A stretch of DNA of 64,000 nucleotides from Mycolicibacterium helvum (GTDB lineage Bacteria > Actinomycetota > Actinomycetes > Mycobacteriales > Mycobacteriaceae). Shown here piece after piece: positions 41,567 through 50,396 of this stretch (the stretch's first letter is position 1; each line of letters begins with the position of its first letter). Location of the stretch: NCBI RefSeq assembly GCF_010731895.1, contig NZ_AP022596.1, positions 3,100,001 to 3,164,000 of the forward strand. The letters are read 5' to 3'. The position numbers and the translations under genes were made by a program. Under the pieces are notes generated by a model. The model did no database searches and was not told the DNA's origin. It saw only the letters and a program-made list of their open reading frames with translations.

Positions 41567-41802
41567 GTTCCAGTCGCCTCCGACTCTGATGCGGTCCAGC
41601 GCGTCGACGCGCTCATAAATTCCGGTGCGGTTGTCTCGTCACCTCGGCCGGGCGCCGATGCGCGGCCGTCTCAACCGTCCCATGTCTTGTAGCAGCACTT
41701 GGTGGAGGTTCGCCACTCCAGTGGGTCACACGACAAGATCATCATCGTACTGAGACAACCCCGCTGACCGCTAGCGCGCCCAGATGTCGAGACCGTCTCG
41801 GT

Positions 41803-42897
41803 TCAGCCTCCGGAGTTCATGACGTCGGCCCCCGCCGGCACGGTGCAGTCATCCGGGTCGTCGAGCCAGCCCTCGGGGAGCGTGACGGACGACGGGGATC
41901 CCTGACGCCCGCGCGGCCCGGTGGCGGCCATCGGGAACGGGACGTCGCGATCGAGTTGGTCGAGCAGGATGTCCAGCTCGGCCAGCGTCTTGACCAGTGC
42001 CAATGCCCGTCTGATCTCAGCGCCGGCCGGGAAGCCGTGCAGGTACCAGGCGATGTGCTTGCGGATATCCCGCATGCCCTTGTCCTCACCGAAGTGATCG
42101 GCCAGCAGTTCGCCGTGGCGGCGGACGATATCGGTGACTTCACCCAGGGTCGGTGGAGTCGGGGTGGGCGAGCCGGTGAACGCCGCCGACAGTTCGGCGA
42201 ACAGCCATGGCCGCCCCAGGCATCCGCGGCCGATGACGACTCCGTCACACCCCGTCGACGCCATCATCGCTAAGGCGTCGTTGGCCTCGAAGATATCGCC
42301 GTTTCCGAGCACCGGAATCGTCGTCACAGCCTCTTTGAGGCGTCCGATCTGCTCCCAGTCGGCGGTTCCCGAATAGCGCTGAGCAGCGGTTCGCGCGTGT
42401 AGTGCCACCGCGGCGGCACCTTCTTGCTCGGCGATCCGGCCGGCATCCAGGTGAGTGCGATGGGCGTCGTCGATCCCGATCCGGAACTTCACCGTCACAG
42501 GGACCGAGGTGCCTTCGGTGGCGCGGACCGCGGCGGCCACGATCTGGCCGAAGAGGCGCCGCTTGTAGGGCAGGGCCGCGCCGCCACCGCGTCGGGTGAC
42601 CTTGGGCACCGGGCAGCCGAAGTTCATGTCGATGTGGTCGGCGAGGTCCTCGGTGACGATCATCCGGGCGGCCTCGTAGGTGGTGGCCGGGTCCACGGTG
42701 TAGAGCTGCAGCGAACGGGGTGACTCCGTTGGGGCGAACGTCGTCATATGCATGGTGACGGGATGACGCTCGACGAGCGCCCGGGCCGTGACCATCTCGC
42801 ACACGTAGAGCCCGCTGACCGTTCCGGCTCGGGCTTCTTCGAGTTCGCGGCACAGGGTGCGGAACGCGACGTTGGTGACACCGGCCATGGGTGCCAA
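41803..42897 (-). CDS. dus: tRNA-dihydrouridine synthase (Dus family)
   Basis: An FMN enzyme that reduces uridines in the tRNA D-loop. The barrel motifs APMAGVTNVAFR, DHIDMNFGCPVPKVTRRGGG, VTVKFRIGIDD and VLGNGDIFEANDAL are all present. The given start is a TTG (42897), which omits the expected first strand. The frame continues upstream as LRIGPFALRSPVV, yet with no ATG, GTG or TTG before it. A CTG (42936) or the ATA overlapping the desA1 stop (ATAG, 42966-42963) may start it. Confidence 0.9.
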   Translation of the reverse strand: MAPMAGVTNVAFRTLCRELEEARAGTVSGLYVCEMVTARALVERHPVTMHMTTFAPTESPRSLQLYTVDPATTYEAARMIVTEDLADHIDMNFGCPVPKVTRRGGGAALPYKRRLFGQIVAAAVRATEGTSVPVTVKFRIGIDDAHRTHLDAGRIAEQEGAAAVALHARTAAQRYSGTADWEQIGRLKEAVTTIPVLGNGDIFEANDALAMMASTGCDGVVIGRGCLGRPWLFAELSAAFTGSPTPTPPTLGEVTDIVRRHGELLADHFGEDKGMRDIRKHIAWYLHGFPAGAEIRRALALVKTLAELDILLDQLDRDVPFPMAATGPRGRQGSPSSVTLPEGWLDDPDDCTVPAGADVMNSGG

Positions 42898-42962
42898 GAC
42901 AACCGGGCTGCGGAGGGCGAAGGGCCCGATCCGCAGCCCGGAGGCAGTCTGTGTGGTGTCGA

Positions 42963-43958
42963 CTATGTCGCCGCCCCGGCCAATGCCTTGGCGCTGCGCT
43001 TCTCGGCGAGCTTCGCGTCGCGCTCCAGCTTGCGGACCTTTGCCTCTTCGAACTTGTCGCAGGTCTCTTCGAGCTCCTTGAGCAGCACGGCCAGATCGTC
43101 ACGCATCCGGGCGGCTTCGCCGGTGAAGTCGTCGCGCTCGAAGATGCGCCACTTCTTCAGCACCGGCATCACGACGTCATCGAGGTGGATGCGCGGGTCA
43201 TAGACGCCGCCCATGGCGATGATGACGGCCTTGCGCCGGAAGTCCGGGACGGTATAGCCGGGCATCTTGAAGTTGCGCAGCACCCGGTGCAACGACGTCA
43301 TTGCCTGGTTCGGGGCAACGTCGAAGCCGGCCTCACTGACATCGCGGTAGAAGATCATGTGCAGGTTCTCGTCGTTGGAGATCCTGGCCAGCAATTGCTC
43401 CGCGACTGGGTCGTTGCAGGCCTTGCCGGTGTTGCGATGCGACACCCGGGTGGCCAGCTCTTGGAAGCTGACGTACATGACGGAGTCGAACAGGCTCTCG
43501 GCGAACAGGTCGCCCTGCTGGTTCTGGCCGGGCGAGAAGCCGCGGGTCATCTGCTCCACGCGCAGCTCTTCAAGCTCGACCGGATCGCAGTTGCGGGTGA
43601 CCACCAGGTAGTCACGGATCGAGATCCCGTGCCGGTTCTCTTCGGCGGTCCACCGGTTGACCCAATAGCCCCAGGGGCCGTCCATGGAGAAGTTCATCGC
43701 GATTTCGCGGTGATAGGCGGGCAGGTTGTCCTCGGTCAGGAGGTTCTGCACCATCGCCGTGCGGGCGACCTCGGAGAGCTTGGACTGGTCAGGATCCCAG
43801 TCCTGACCGCCGAGGGCGTAGTAGTTCCTGCCGTCCGACCACGGGATGTAGTCGTGGGGGTTCCAGTCCTTCGCCATTGTGAGGTGGCGGTTGATGAGCT
43901 TCTCCGCTACCGGTTCCAGCTCGCGCAGGAGATCGAGGTCGGTCAGGTCTTGCGACAT
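42963..43958 (-). CDS. desA1: Acyl-ACP desaturase DesA1
   Basis: A 331-residue soluble di-iron desaturase that adds a double bond in mycolic acid precursors. The two iron-binding motifs are TAEENRHG (EENxH) and ISNDENLHMIF (DENLH), and the glutamates of the first helix pair are in LTDLDLLRELEPV. The C-terminus is Lys/Glu rich. The ATG at 43958 has GGAGGG just upstream. It appears to be coupled to the downstream dus gene. Confidence 0.93.
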   Translation of the reverse strand: MSQDLTDLDLLRELEPVAEKLINRHLTMAKDWNPHDYIPWSDGRNYYALGGQDWDPDQSKLSEVARTAMVQNLLTEDNLPAYHREIAMNFSMDGPWGYWVNRWTAEENRHGISIRDYLVVTRNCDPVELEELRVEQMTRGFSPGQNQQGDLFAESLFDSVMYVSFQELATRVSHRNTGKACNDPVAEQLLARISNDENLHMIFYRDVSEAGFDVAPNQAMTSLHRVLRNFKMPGYTVPDFRRKAVIIAMGGVYDPRIHLDDVVMPVLKKWRIFERDDFTGEAARMRDDLAVLLKELEETCDKFEEAKVRKLERDAKLAEKRSAKALAGAAT

Positions 43959-44128
43959 GAACCCTCCAGTTATCTGTTCCTTGTGGTAGCAGTCAATATA
44001 TCTGTGTATCCCGGTGACATTCAAGTTCTCGGCTGTCGGCATGTCGTTCCGGTTCCGGCGACATGGACGGCGCGCTAAGCTGCCCTTGGGATGAGTGGGG
44101 GCGAACTTGCCCCGTGGCGGGGGGAAAT

Positions 44129-44620
44129 ATGAAGCGTCTCTTGGTGTCTGGCATGACAGCCCTGGCGGGTGGGGTGATCGCGGCGACGTCTTTCGGCAGT
44201 GGATTGGCGGCGGCGGGTCCGGATTTTTCGGGGATGACCTACGGACAGGCAGTCGAGAAGATCTCAAGCTGGGGCTCTAAGGCAGTTATTGCCAGTGTCG
44301 TCGGGGATCAGCTTGCTATGAACGATTGCGTGGTGACCAGCGGATCGAAGGCCACTAACTTGGATTCAAGTGGGCGGTCTCGGGGTAGCGAGTTCCTGCT
44401 GCATCTGAACTGCAATCAAGCGCTGGCAGCGCCAGGCAAGCCGGGCAATTCTGTTGCAACCCCGGAGGGCCGAAAAGTGCATAAAGACATGGTCGCCATC
44501 GCGTATATCAACGAGCACCCTGACAACTGCGATTCGGCGGTTAGCTGGTGTCAGTCGCTCTGCGACAAGTACCCCGGTTCGTGTTCGAACGATCTCTTGA
44601 ATCACTTGGCAGCGTCCTAG
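44129..44620 (+). CDS. Secreted Cys-containing protein, paralogue A
   Basis: A 163-residue exported protein with signal MKRLLVSGMTALAGGVIAA and cleavage near LAAAGP. The mature region begins FSGMTYGQAVEKISSWG and includes QLAMNDCVVTSG and LHLNCNQALAAPGKPGNS. The same pattern (GMTY.A..I, C-V/I-T-S/G, LNCN, GNS) is in the gene at 44800, so the two are duplicates. The C-terminal extension adds a Cys-rich DNCDSAVSWCQSLCDKYPGSC. PASTA-like layout; function unknown. Confidence 0.78.
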   Translation: MKRLLVSGMTALAGGVIAATSFGSGLAAAGPDFSGMTYGQAVEKISSWGSKAVIASVVGDQLAMNDCVVTSGSKATNLDSSGRSRGSEFLLHLNCNQALAAPGKPGNSVATPEGRKVHKDMVAIAYINEHPDNCDSAVSWCQSLCDKYPGSCSNDLLNHLAAS

Positions 44621-44799
44621 GCCGCGTTCGACACGTGCGAACTGCCTAGGCAGGTAGTTCACAGCGGCCCGGTAAAGCGAGGGCCGCTCTGCTGCTGCCC
44701 TGCGGACTCCAGCGAGGCGGAGTACCATTTGCGCACTGATGCCACCAGCATTTGGTACGCAAATGCACAGGCAACGCACATGTCCGGAGGTCGTGAGAC

Positions 44800-45270
44800 G
44801 TGAAGAAGCAATTAGCCATCTGCATGGGGGCTGTTGGTGCGGCGGCGGCATCGTTCGCGTTGCTTGGTTCCGGCGTCGCGTCGGCGACCAACGAATATGT
44901 GGGGATGACGTACGCGGACGCGTCGCAGCAGATCAGCGGCGCGGGCCAGTCGGCAACGATCGCGACCCGCGTTGGCAGCTTCCTGCCCACGGACCAGTGC
45001 ATCGTCACCGGATCACGCACTGCCGACTTCCTCGACTCCAGTGGCACGAACGCTGGCGGCCGGGTATTGCTCTATCTGAACTGCAACAACACGTTCGCGA
45101 CTGCCGGCGTGCCGGGCAATTCGGTCGGCAGCCCCGAAGGCCGTGCGGCCCGGTCCGCCTATGAGCAGAAGGTCGCCGAGGCGCAGGCCGAGCAGCAGCA
45201 AAGCGAGTCTGCCGAACTGGACCAGACCGGCAACGTTCCGGGTGAGGCGGGTCAGGTCGCAGGCGGATAA
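44800..45270 (+). CDS. Secreted Cys-containing protein, paralogue B
   Basis: A 156-residue exported protein with signal MKKQLAICMGAVGAAAA and cleavage near VASATNE. The domain VGMTYADASQQISGAG, QCIVTGSRTADFLDSSG and LYLNCNNTFATAGVPGNSVG corresponds to paralogue A. It ends in a Gln/Glu-rich helix and a Gly tail. The GTG start has GGAGG 9 bases upstream. Function unknown; it resembles mycobacterial secreted PASTA-type proteins. Confidence 0.78.
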   Translation: MKKQLAICMGAVGAAAASFALLGSGVASATNEYVGMTYADASQQISGAGQSATIATRVGSFLPTDQCIVTGSRTADFLDSSGTNAGGRVLLYLNCNNTFATAGVPGNSVGSPEGRAARSAYEQKVAEAQAEQQQSESAELDQTGNVPGEAGQVAGG

Positions 45271-45848
45271 CTCGCCGTGCGGTTGAGAAGCAGTTCGACG
45301 CAGTAGTCGATGAACTGCTCGCGGGAAGCCACCAGTCGGCCGTCCAGGTAGGCGGTGAACAGCGCGGTAAGCGCACCGATCAGGCCGGTGGCCATCATTT
45401 TCTGCAGTACCGGATCGTCGATCGCGGTCAGCTTGCTCTGCAGTAGGTCGATGAAACTCGGCATCCATTCCGCACCGGAGTGGATCAGCACGGCTTCCAC
45501 CTGCGGCGCCAACAACAACACGCGACCCCGCACCGGATCGTCGACCATGAGGGCCACGAACCTCTCGACCGCCTGACGCGGCGTACTCGCCGACATCAGC
45601 GCCGTCATCGCGCGATTGCACACGTCGTCATAGACGGCCCGGACGAATTCGTCCCGGTCTGGAAAGCTCTCGTAGAAATACCGCTCGGTCAAGCCGGCAT
45701 GCCTGCAGACCGCGCGCACCGTCAGCGCCGGGCCGCCCGCGCTGCCGAGCAGGGTCACCCCGGCGGCGACCAGCTCGTCGCGGCGCAGCGCCTGACGGTC
45801 CGGCAGAGGGACGCCCGACCAGCGGCCCCGTCGTTGACCCGACGTCAC
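45252..45848 (-). CDS. TetR-family regulator
   Basis: A 198-residue TetR protein with helix-turn-helix VRAVCRHAGLTERYFYESFPDRDEF, here noted as VRAVCRHAGL plus TERYFYESFPD. The GTG start (45848) gives MTSGQRRGRWSG. It overlaps the end of the secreted paralogue B and is divergent from a DUF2236 gene across 71 bases that hold a palindrome. It corresponds to Rv0825c. Regulation of the divergent gene is likely. Confidence 0.88.
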   Translation of the reverse strand: MTSGQRRGRWSGVPLPDRQALRRDELVAAGVTLLGSAGGPALTVRAVCRHAGLTERYFYESFPDRDEFVRAVYDDVCNRAMTALMSASTPRQAVERFVALMVDDPVRGRVLLLAPQVEAVLIHSGAEWMPSFIDLLQSKLTAIDDPVLQKMMATGLIGALTALFTAYLDGRLVASREQFIDYCVELLLNRTASYPPAT

Positions 45849-45867
45849 ATCGCTCCTAAGCTCGTGA

Positions 45868-45885
45868 TGACAACGCGTGTAGTCA
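45868..45885. promoter_or_regulatory. Candidate TetR operator (near-palindrome)
   Basis: TGACAACGCGTGTAGTCA reads the same as its reverse complement at 14 of 18 positions, centred on CGCG. It lies between the divergent TetR and DUF2236 starts, the usual place for an autoregulated TetR operator. Confidence 0.55.
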
Positions 45886-45919
45886 AAAGTATCCCGCACG
45901 CCATTGGGAAGGTCACCAG

Positions 45920-46954
45920 TTGAGCCAAGATACGTCCGACGTGTGCCCCGTCACCAGCGAAGGCGCGCAGGCGGCCCCTGGTTGCCCGGTGACCGGGGGA
46001 ACGTATGACGCCCCGCCCGACGTGCTCGGCCCCGACTCGCTGACGTGGAAGTACTTCGGCGACTGGCGCGGCCTGCTGCAGGGGCCGTGGGCCGGTTCGA
46101 TGCAGAACATGCATCCTCAGCTCGGCGCCGCGGTCGAGGAGCACTCGATCTTCTTCATCGAGCGTTTGCCGCGCCTGCTGCGATCGCTCTATCCGATCGG
46201 CGGCGTGGTGTTCGACGGCGACCGGGCGCCGATTACCGGCGCTGAGGTGCGCGACTACCACATCCCGATCAAAGGTGTTGACGCCCAAGGACGTCGGTAC
46301 AGCGCGCTGAACCCCGACGTCTTTTATTGGGCGCACTCAACGTTTTTCATGGGAACCGTCCTGACGGCCGAGTACTTCGGCGACGGACTCACTGAAGACC
46401 AGAAGCGCCAGCTGTTCGACGAGCACGTCACCTGGTATCGGATGTACGGCATGAGCATGCGCCCAGTCCCTGGCAGCTGGGAAGAGTTCCAGATCTACTG
46501 GGATCACATGTGTCGCAATGTTCTGGAGAACAACTGGGCCACCCGGCAGGTCCTCGACCTGTCCACGATGCCCAAACATCCTTCCCTGCAGTGGATTCCC
46601 GATTTCCTGTGGTCGGCCTACCTCAAGGCGCTCGGGCCGTTCGCGGTCTGGGTGACGGTAGGCCTCTACGACCAGCCGGTCCGCGACTTGATGGGCTACA
46701 CGTGGTCGAAGCGCGATGAGCGCTTGCACTGGCTGTTCGGCCGGTCCGCCAATCTGGCATTCAAGCTGCTACCGAAACGGCGCCGGATGCACCCACGCGC
46801 GCGTGCCGGATGGGACCGGGCCACCGGCAGGATTGCGGCCGATGCTCCGTTGATCCACACCCCTGCGCGCAACCTGCCGCCAGCGGGGGAGCGGGACAAG
46901 GGGATTCACTATCTGGGTGGAGTTTGCCCGGCCGAGTCCGCGCCCTCGGGGTAG
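45920..46954 (+). CDS. DUF2236/MpaB-type heme oxygenase-like protein
   Basis: A 344-residue protein of the oxygenase MpaB (DUF2236) family, heme proteins related to latex-clearing oxygenases. The family motif is YWAHSTFFMGTVLTAEYFG, with SWEEFQIYWDHMC downstream; heme-ligand His residues are plausible but not proven. The N-terminus carries repeated CPVT motifs (DVCPVTSEG, GCPVTGGTY). The start is TTG with GAAGGT upstream. It is the Rv0826 counterpart, divergent from a TetR gene. Confidence 0.82.
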   Translation: MSQDTSDVCPVTSEGAQAAPGCPVTGGTYDAPPDVLGPDSLTWKYFGDWRGLLQGPWAGSMQNMHPQLGAAVEEHSIFFIERLPRLLRSLYPIGGVVFDGDRAPITGAEVRDYHIPIKGVDAQGRRYSALNPDVFYWAHSTFFMGTVLTAEYFGDGLTEDQKRQLFDEHVTWYRMYGMSMRPVPGSWEEFQIYWDHMCRNVLENNWATRQVLDLSTMPKHPSLQWIPDFLWSAYLKALGPFAVWVTVGLYDQPVRDLMGYTWSKRDERLHWLFGRSANLAFKLLPKRRRMHPRARAGWDRATGRIAADAPLIHTPARNLPPAGERDKGIHYLGGVCPAESAPSG

Positions 46955-46968
46955 CCCGCTCGAGCGGG
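46955..46968. terminator. Perfect 14-bp palindrome after DUF2236 gene
   Basis: CCCGCTCGAGCGGG is its own reverse complement and begins one base after the DUF2236 stop. It may terminate that gene opposite the small minus-strand ORF at 47105. The remaining bases to 47104 hold only a second partial copy (CTCGAGCGGGC). Confidence 0.35.
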
Positions 46969-47104
46969 TGATCGATGTGCTGCCTTCTGAGCCCGCATCA
47001 GCAACCTCCGCGTCGGCGTCCGTGATCCTTGCCGGCGCAATTCTCTCGAGCGGGCTTACTTCTGTCGGATCGGGACTGCGGTGGCCGTCGTAATGACGTA
47101 GGCG

Positions 47105-47263
47105 TCAAATGCTCTGTGGGGCAGCCAAACCCCAACACATCACCGCGTACGACGCGGCAAAAGCGATGTCGTCGACGTCTTCTTCACTGCCGCCGATGCG
47201 CCGAACTTGGTCGGCGATGGCGTAACGAATGACGTCGGTCGATGTGAGCAAGGGGTGACTCAT
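47105..47263 (-). CDS. Small 52-residue protein, unknown function
   Basis: This frame was found by eye: MSHPLLTSTDVIRYAIADQ continuing VRRIGGSEEDVDDIAFAAS and ending YAVMCWGLAAPQSI. AGGAG lies 6 bases before the ATG, and the sequence looks protein-like, with an amphipathic helix and an acidic stretch. The stop is TGA. No family is recognised. The plus-strand frames here look like shadows. Confidence 0.55.
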   Translation of the reverse strand: MSHPLLTSTDVIRYAIADQVRRIGGSEEDVDDIAFAASYAVMCWGLAAPQSI

Positions 47264-47378
47264 GGCTACTCCTGTGGCGCGGGTGAATCGGGACTCTCAG
47301 CTCCCCCAATGCGTTAGCTGTCCTTTACCCACTCGGGGTATATCCCACACGCCAGCTAACCCCGTTGTTACCAAACCT

Positions 47379-48863
47379 TTATTCGGCCCGCCGCAGGACG
47401 GCCGGGATGGTCAGCGCAAGTATCTTCAGGTCGAGAGCGAGCGACCAGTTCTCGATGTAGTAGTTGTCCCATTCGGCGCGATCGGCGATGGATGACTGTC
47501 CGCGCAACCCGTGCACCTGGGCCCAGCCGGTGACACCGGCTCGCACTCGATGACGCTCGCCGTAACGCTGGATTTGTGCCTCGAACAGCTCCACGAACTC
47601 CGGCCGCTCCGGTCGTGGGCCCACCAGGCTCATCTCCCCGCGGAGCACGTTGATCAACTGTGGCAGTTCGTCGAGCGATGTGGCGCGCAAGATTCTGCCG
47701 ATCTTGGTGCGCCGGTCGACGCCTTCCACACCGCCGGGTGCCGCTCCGGTTTTCAGCTGGAATGCGGTATCGGAGGCGTCGGAAGCCCGCATCGAACGGA
47801 ACTTGAGGCATCCGAAAACCCGTCCGTCGCGGCCGACTCGCGGCTGGCTGAAGAAGATCGGGCCCGGCGAACTCAGTTTCACGAGCAGCACCAGGGTCAC
47901 GAACACCGGCGAGATCAACAGCAGCAGGAAGGCTGCCATCACCCGGTCGAAGACGTGCTTGACGAGGAACTGCCATCCCCGGGGATCGGTGTGGGGCAAT
48001 GCGAGCAGCGGTGTGCCGCCCACATGCTCGATCCGCGCGCGCTCGCCGATCGTGTCGAACATTCGCGGTACGACCCAGACGCGCAGGCCGTTTTGATGAG
48101 CTGTCCGGACCACATGGGTGAGCACCTGGTCCTGCGTGCGGGAGAACGCGATCACGACGTTCTGAGCGCCGGTCAGCCGGATTGCCTGGTCGATGTTCTC
48201 CGGTGGCCCCAGCCAGGGGAGGTTGGGGCGCGGATCGCCCGGCCGGCCGAACCACGGCTCGGCGTCGACGATGCCGACCGGGGCCAGTCCGTATTCGGGG
48301 AACTCCTCCAAGCGGTTGATGATGTGTCCGGCGACGCGGCCGTTGCCGACGATGAGGGTCGGTGCGACGAGGTGACGATGTCGCCGCAAGCTCCGCTGGA
48401 TGATCACCCGGACCAGCCGTCCGAATGGCATGAGCACCGCGGCGCAGAACCAGATCTTCAGCACTGTCGCGCCCGGCCGGCCAGTGTCGTAAACGATCAG
48501 CATGCCGCTGAGTAAGAACATCGATGCGATGGAGACCGTCGCCTCGATGGGCCCGATCTCGTCGAGAAACTCCCGTTTGAGACGCCGCCGATAGGCCCCC
48601 CGCATGGCGAGCATGGCGATCACCACGGGCACATAGAGAAGGGTCATCCAGAGGCCGGGTGAATAGATATGGGTCGACATCGCCCATCGCGCGCCGATGA
48701 TCGTCGCAACCGAGGCTGACAGCACGTCGATCGAGACGGTGATGATGGTGCTCAGCGGGTCGGTGCGCACCAGCTCGGAAAACGTCTTCCGGTGCACCGG
48801 CTGCGTGCCACTACCTAGCGGCGACGCCGGCTGATTCTCAAGGTGAAGGATCCGTATCGCCAT
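47379..48863 (-). CDS. Polyprenyl-phosphate sugar-1-phosphate transferase (WcaJ/WbaP-like)
   Basis: A 494-residue exopolysaccharide initiating transferase. Four N-terminal hydrophobic segments and a CoA-binding-like Rossmann part (TLIVGNGRVAGHII) come first. A C-terminal bacterial sugar transferase domain follows (KHVFDRVMAAFLLLLISP helix, KFRSMR, DELPQLINVLRGEMSLVGPRP in two parts, AGVTGWAQVHGLRG). It adds hexose-1-phosphate to undecaprenyl phosphate. No other polysaccharide genes adjoin it. ATG start. Confidence 0.9.
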   Translation of the reverse strand: MAIRILHLENQPASPLGSGTQPVHRKTFSELVRTDPLSTIITVSIDVLSASVATIIGARWAMSTHIYSPGLWMTLLYVPVVIAMLAMRGAYRRRLKREFLDEIGPIEATVSIASMFLLSGMLIVYDTGRPGATVLKIWFCAAVLMPFGRLVRVIIQRSLRRHRHLVAPTLIVGNGRVAGHIINRLEEFPEYGLAPVGIVDAEPWFGRPGDPRPNLPWLGPPENIDQAIRLTGAQNVVIAFSRTQDQVLTHVVRTAHQNGLRVWVVPRMFDTIGERARIEHVGGTPLLALPHTDPRGWQFLVKHVFDRVMAAFLLLLISPVFVTLVLLVKLSSPGPIFFSQPRVGRDGRVFGCLKFRSMRASDASDTAFQLKTGAAPGGVEGVDRRTKIGRILRATSLDELPQLINVLRGEMSLVGPRPERPEFVELFEAQIQRYGERHRVRAGVTGWAQVHGLRGQSSIADRAEWDNYYIENWSLALDLKILALTIPAVLRRAE

Positions 48864-48961
48864 GATCCGCTCACTTCACCTGCCGAACCACATCGCGGAC
48901 GCTACCCGGTTTTGCTACCCGCCGAGTCATCTATCCCCCGTGTCGCGAACATTGGCAAACA

Positions 48962-49630
48962 TCAGACGTTGCGCGGGTCGGCGAGTAGCCTCCGGCGCGC
49001 GACGTCGGCGAGATCATTGAGGATCTGGACCTGGCCACTGGACCAATGCCGCGGGCGAGTATCCCAGGTGCACAGCGTCCCAGTCACATAACCCTTGTTG
49101 TCGATCAACGGAATTCCGGCGTACGCGAGCACCCCGCCGTTGCGCACCGCCGGATGATCCGACAGCAGGGGATGTGCCCTGGTGTCATCGACGATAAGTG
49201 GCTCCCCGCTCGCCACGGTGAATTTGCAGATCGACATCTCGAGCGGCGCGACCCGCGGCTGCACTTCGTCGCTCGCGTTGGATCCCGCCAGAACCTGCCG
49301 GTCGGGGTAGACGATGGACACCGCCGCCATCGGGGTGCCAAGAGCCTCGGCGACCAATACCGCGACGCGATCAAGTGTCGAGCTGCGGGTGTCGTCGTAA
49401 TTTCCGAGGCGCTCAACAGACTCCAGGCGCGCGGGATCGGATACCGCGTCTTCGACGATCGCATCGACCGCACTCTGCTCGCCGGACAACAGGTCGACGA
49501 CGGCGCGCACTGTCTGGTCGTGTTCGGGCCCGGCCAGTCGAGCGATCACGTGTCGGCCGGTGGTTCGGTCGACGCCACGGCGCGGACCTCGTCCAGCGCT
49601 GTCCGCGGGTTGCGGCGCCGTGTCGTTCAT
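48962..49630 (-). CDS. GAF-domain sensor-like protein
   Basis: A 222-residue protein with a GAF domain in its C-terminal two-thirds: LDRVAVLVAEALGTPMAAV, FTVASGEPLIVDDTRAHPL, and GYVTGTLCTWDTRPRHW. No output domain is seen. TATCGT lies 7 bases before the ATG at 49630, a good leaderless start; a GTG 9 bases earlier (49639) is possible. The ligand is unknown. It lies next to the tRNA-Lys element. Confidence 0.82.
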   Translation of the reverse strand: MNDTAPQPADSAGRGPRRGVDRTTGRHVIARLAGPEHDQTVRAVVDLLSGEQSAVDAIVEDAVSDPARLESVERLGNYDDTRSSTLDRVAVLVAEALGTPMAAVSIVYPDRQVLAGSNASDEVQPRVAPLEMSICKFTVASGEPLIVDDTRAHPLLSDHPAVRNGGVLAYAGIPLIDNKGYVTGTLCTWDTRPRHWSSGQVQILNDLADVARRRLLADPRNV

Positions 49631-49706
49631 GCCGTTCACGATAGGTCACCCCAGGCGGAGACGGGTGATCTCGGAAAGGTCGGCTCCCGAGGAGATTTCC
49701 TCGATG

Positions 49707-49759
49707 CGCTGGTGCCCCCACCAGGGCTCGAACCTGGGACCTGCGGATTAAAAGTCCGT
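49707..49759 (-). repeat. att-like repeat copy, tRNA-Lys 3' fragment
   Basis: It is identical to 51560-51612 over 53 bases: anticodon loop (TTTTAA region), T-arm and acceptor 3' strand, plus a few bases beyond. It lacks the D-arm and 5' half, so it cannot be a working tRNA. It marks the far end of the element. Confidence 0.9.
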
Positions 49760-50396
49760 TGAACTGACCCTTGTCCGGCCGTCACTTAGCGACGCAGCGT
49801 GATCACCGTCCGGCTGGATGGCCCAGCGCGTCCGGTTCCAACAGGTGTGTATCGAGAATGCTTCGATACAGCGAACTCGCGGCGGTCGTCGGCGCGAAGC
49901 CGTTGCGGCTCTCGGCCTTTGGCGTGCGCTTTGCCCGAATACCCGGGCAGGCCTACCTACCGCGTTGCAGCCCGGCGCGATGGGCTGCACGTCGCTCGCC
50001 GTGAGTGAACGACCGCGCTCAGCTCCTCGTTCGGCTGCTGGCCGAGCGCGGCCATGAGATCGCGAGGACACCCCGCGGGAGGACATGTCCAGCCACGCCG
50101 ACTTGATCGTGGAACGGATGCGGATCGGCCGACAGGCAGCGAAAATGCACGTCACCGGCAACAACGTCAAGCGGCCAGCTTGACCACATCGCCCCCGGAC
50201 CGTCGACCAGCACCACGCGAAAACAGTCCTGAACCCCCGCCGCCACGAGTGCTACCACCGCCGCCTGACTGGCCGCAGCACTGCCGCGAAAGCCCAATTC
50301 TGGGCATCTGCTGTGCCATACCTGGGGAGAATCTGCAAAGCTGCTGACAGGGTGGTTAATTCCACGCTGAGTAGCGAAACAGCAGATAGGGGAGTG
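49760..50396. other. Decayed sequence inside the element
   Basis: No convincing full gene is present. One short frame at 49861-50002 reads MLRYSELAAVVGAKPLRL and stops. Another at 50085-50183 has GGGAGG upstream and reads MSSHADLIVERMRIGRQAA before stopping. Both look like fragments. No integrase, no tRNA-like fold and no repeat beyond the flanking one is visible. Confidence 0.5.

Noticed and set aside
49707..49759. Second tRNA-Lys
   Set aside because: It lacks the 5' half and D-arm; it is the duplicated attachment fragment.
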